Translations under genes and position numbers: made by a program
Notes under the pieces: model-generated
What the model was told of the DNA's origin: nothing
Seen by the model: the letters and a program-made list of their open reading frames with translations, nothing else
Databases searched by the model: none
Origin: Actinomycetota bacterium
GTDB taxonomy: Bacteria > Actinomycetota > Humimicrobiia > Humimicrobiales > Humimicrobiaceae
Length of the DNA: 8,025 bases
Assembly: GCA_016927635.1 (NCBI GenBank)
Contig: JAFGMJ010000142.1
Location: forward strand, 1 to 8,025
Direction: 5' to 3'
Part shown: one piece after another, positions 6,906 to 8,025 of the stretch
How the letters are laid out: the number at the start of each line of letters is the position of its first letter
Numbering within the stretch: the first letter of the stretch is position 1

Positions 6906-7818
6906 AACTGAGGCTAAGCATCCTGTCTATGGCGGTTTTGGCTTTTTTTATTATTTCTTCCGGTAATATTATTTCATAGATTTCATCCTGAAGGGACCAC
7001 AATATTTTTTCATTATTTATAAGCTTCATATCCGGACAGATTGCTTTTTCGTAAGCCGGGTAAAATATTTTATCCGGGTTTTCAATTTCAAGCTGGTGCA
7101 ATATTCCTATTTCAGTACCTATGATAAATTCTTTTTTATCAGATTTTTTTACAAATTTCAGCATCTGCCCTGTGCTTAATACTTTATCGGCAGCCTTTGT
7201 TATTTCCGTAGTTGTTTCGGGATGAACAAGCACCACAGCATCCAGGTGTTCTTTCTTTAAGGAAATCAGGTCTTTGAAGTTGATTCTTACATGTGTCGGA
7301 CAATAGCCGTTCCATAAAATCATATCCCTATTTGTCTGGCTCTGCACATAGCTGCCAAGATATTTGTCGGGAATAAATATGATTTTTTTATCCCTGGGTA
7401 TTGAATTTACTATTTTTACAGCATTTGAAGAGGTGCAGCATATATCGCTTAATGCTTTTACTGCAGCAGTGGAATTAACATAGCAAACAACTACTGCATC
7501 CGGATGCCGTTTTTTCAGGTGAAGCAGCTCATTTTCATTTATCATGTCAGCCATAGGGCATCCTGCATTTTCATCAGGTATAAGAACTTTTTTTTCAGGC
7601 GATATTATTTTTGCAGTTTCAGCCATGAAATGCACACCGCAAAAAACTATTATCCCGGCTCTGGTCCTGGACGCTTCAATGCTTAGCTGGAGGGAGTCAC
7701 CAACAAAATCTGCGATGTCCTGCACTTCATCTATCTGGTAATTATGCGCAAGTATTACCGCATTTTTTTGCTTTTTAAGTTTAATTATGCTTTCTTCTAT
7801 ACTTTTGTCTTTCTTCAC
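6904..7818 (-). CDS. nadA: Quinolinate synthase (4Fe-4S)
   Basis: Cytoplasmic iron-sulfur enzyme that condenses iminoaspartate with dihydroxyacetone phosphate to quinolinate; 304 residues, the short form of the family. The three cysteines that bind the 4Fe-4S cluster are visible: C87 in AGCPMADM, C173 in GYCPTHVRI and C261 in ICPDMK. Other family marks are AHNYQ (24-28), GDSLQLS (40-46), YVNS (113-116), VHPET (198-202) and GTEIGILHQL (234-243). The C-terminal CxxCxxC motif of E. coli NadA is absent, as is usual in short forms. The start is GTG at 7816-7818: an in-frame stop lies six codons upstream and no ATG lies between them. The nearest Shine-Dalgarno-like sequence, GAGGT, is about 13 bases upstream, which is far. 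It is the first gene of nadA-nadB-nadC. The cluster is oxygen-sensitive in studied members. Confidence 0.97.
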   Translation of the reverse strand: MKKDKSIEESIIKLKKQKNAVILAHNYQIDEVQDIADFVGDSLQLSIEASRTRAGIIVFCGVHFMAETAKIISPEKKVLIPDENAGCPMADMINENELLHLKKRHPDAVVVCYVNSTAAVKALSDICCTSSNAVKIVNSIPRDKKIIFIPDKYLGSYVQSQTNRDMILWNGYCPTHVRINFKDLISLKKEHLDAVVLVHPETTTEITKAADKVLSTGQMLKFVKKSDKKEFIIGTEIGILHQLEIENPDKIFYPAYEKAICPDMKLINNEKILWSLQDEIYEIILPEEIIKKAKTAIDRMLSLS

Positions 7819-7908
7819 AATAACAGTCTGACCTCAAATCTATTAAATAAAATCGTCCAATCAAAAGGTAAAAATGAACGGGCCTAATTATGTTTTAAAA
7901 ATACTGCC

Positions 7909-7936
7909 AAAATAAAAAGAATTGAATAATTTTCAA
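7909..7936 (-). promoter_or_regulatory. Candidate promoter of the nadA-nadB-nadC operon
   Basis: The minus strand has TTGAAA (7931-7936; one mismatch to TTGACA), a 16-base spacer and TATTTT (7909-7914; two mismatches to TATAAT). The predicted start near 7902 would give a leader of about 84 bases before the GTG. Other TATAAT-like boxes lie further upstream, at 7948-7953 and near the window edge, but without a good -35 partner in view. Moderate to weak support. Confidence 0.35.
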
Positions 7937-7938
7937 TT
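7920..7938. repeat. Perfect 7-base inverted repeat, possible operator
   Basis: AATTGAA (7920-7926), five spacer bases, then TTCAATT (7932-7938). The arms are exact reverse complements. The repeat covers the possible -35 box and the start of the spacer of the nadA promoter, where a repressor dimer would block polymerase. I do not recognise it as a NiaR, NrtR, NadQ or NadR site. A rho-independent terminator is unlikely because the arms are AT-rich and short. Confidence 0.45.
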
Positions 7939-7943
7939 TGCGT

Positions 7944-8021
7944 TTAAATTATATAGCGATTAAATATTTGTTATCTTTTTAGCAAAAATTGTTTTTTTGT
8001 TTACATTGCTTAAATTATATA
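7944..8021. repeat. 12-base direct repeat, two copies 66 bases apart
   Basis: TTAAATTATATA occurs at 7944-7955 and again at 8010-8021. On the minus strand each copy reads TATATAATTTAA, which contains a perfect TATAAT, and each is followed by a similar GCAA-containing stretch. They could be two upstream promoters, two binding sites for one regulator, or chance in AT-rich DNA. Confidence 0.4.
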
Positions 8022-8025
8022 AAAA

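Larger units (their letters stand above)
7819..8025. other. Gene-free, very AT-rich region upstream of the nad operon
   Basis: No coding frame, tRNA or GC-rich hairpin can be seen on either strand over these 207 bases. Several A and T tracts are present. It contains an inverted repeat, a direct repeat and promoter-like boxes, listed separately. It most likely holds the nadA promoter and leader, and perhaps part of the control region of a gene beyond the right edge. Confidence 0.6.

Noticed and set aside
7819..7908. A NAD-sensing riboswitch in the nadA leader
   Set aside because: The leader is short, very AT-rich and lacks the GC-paired helices needed for a compact aptamer; I see no resemblance to the known nadA-associated motif.
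1..8025. Mobile elements, CRISPR, defence or phage genes
   Set aside because: All coding sequence is explained by six metabolic or envelope genes of uniform codon use; no transposase, integrase, terminal repeats or spaced repeat array is visible.

Overview
The window is AT-rich bacterial chromosome that looks like ordinary housekeeping DNA. It holds six protein genes, one of them cut by the left edge. I see no RNA gene, CRISPR array, mobile element or phage gene. Frequent ATA, AGA and AGG codons, lysine-rich proteins and Shine-Dalgarno sequences of the AAGGAG type point to a low-GC bacterium with peptidoglycan. An oxygen-sensitive type of quinolinate synthase and an iron-type alcohol dehydrogenase would suit an anaerobe. 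The phylum cannot be fixed from this window.

Layout, left to right. On the minus strand at 1-881 is the N-terminal three quarters of a YqhD/butanol-dehydrogenase-type alcohol dehydrogenase. It lies 36 bases downstream of a large lipoprotein lytic transglycosylase (918-3422, minus), so the two may share a transcript. Divergent from the transglycosylase is an RssA-like patatin phospholipase (3519-4355, plus; a TTG start at 3462 is also open). Its stop lies 8 bases from the stop of the convergent nadC.

From 4364 to 7818 the minus strand carries a compact nadA-nadB-nadC operon, transcribed right to left, with gaps of only 10 and 13 bases. Together these enzymes make nicotinate mononucleotide from L-aspartate and dihydroxyacetone phosphate: NadB oxidises aspartate to iminoaspartate, NadA condenses it with dihydroxyacetone phosphate to quinolinate, and NadC adds phosphoribose and decarboxylates. 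The key residues checked in all three proteins are present. The genes start with GTG, ATG and TTG respectively.

The last 207 bases (7819-8025) hold no gene. They look like the control region of the nad operon, with a perfect inverted repeat over a possible -35 box and a 12-base direct repeat containing TATAAT-like boxes. I did not find a strong candidate for a new biological system. The points most worth checking are the possible nad operator and the possible leaderless starts of the divergent transglycosylase and patatin genes.
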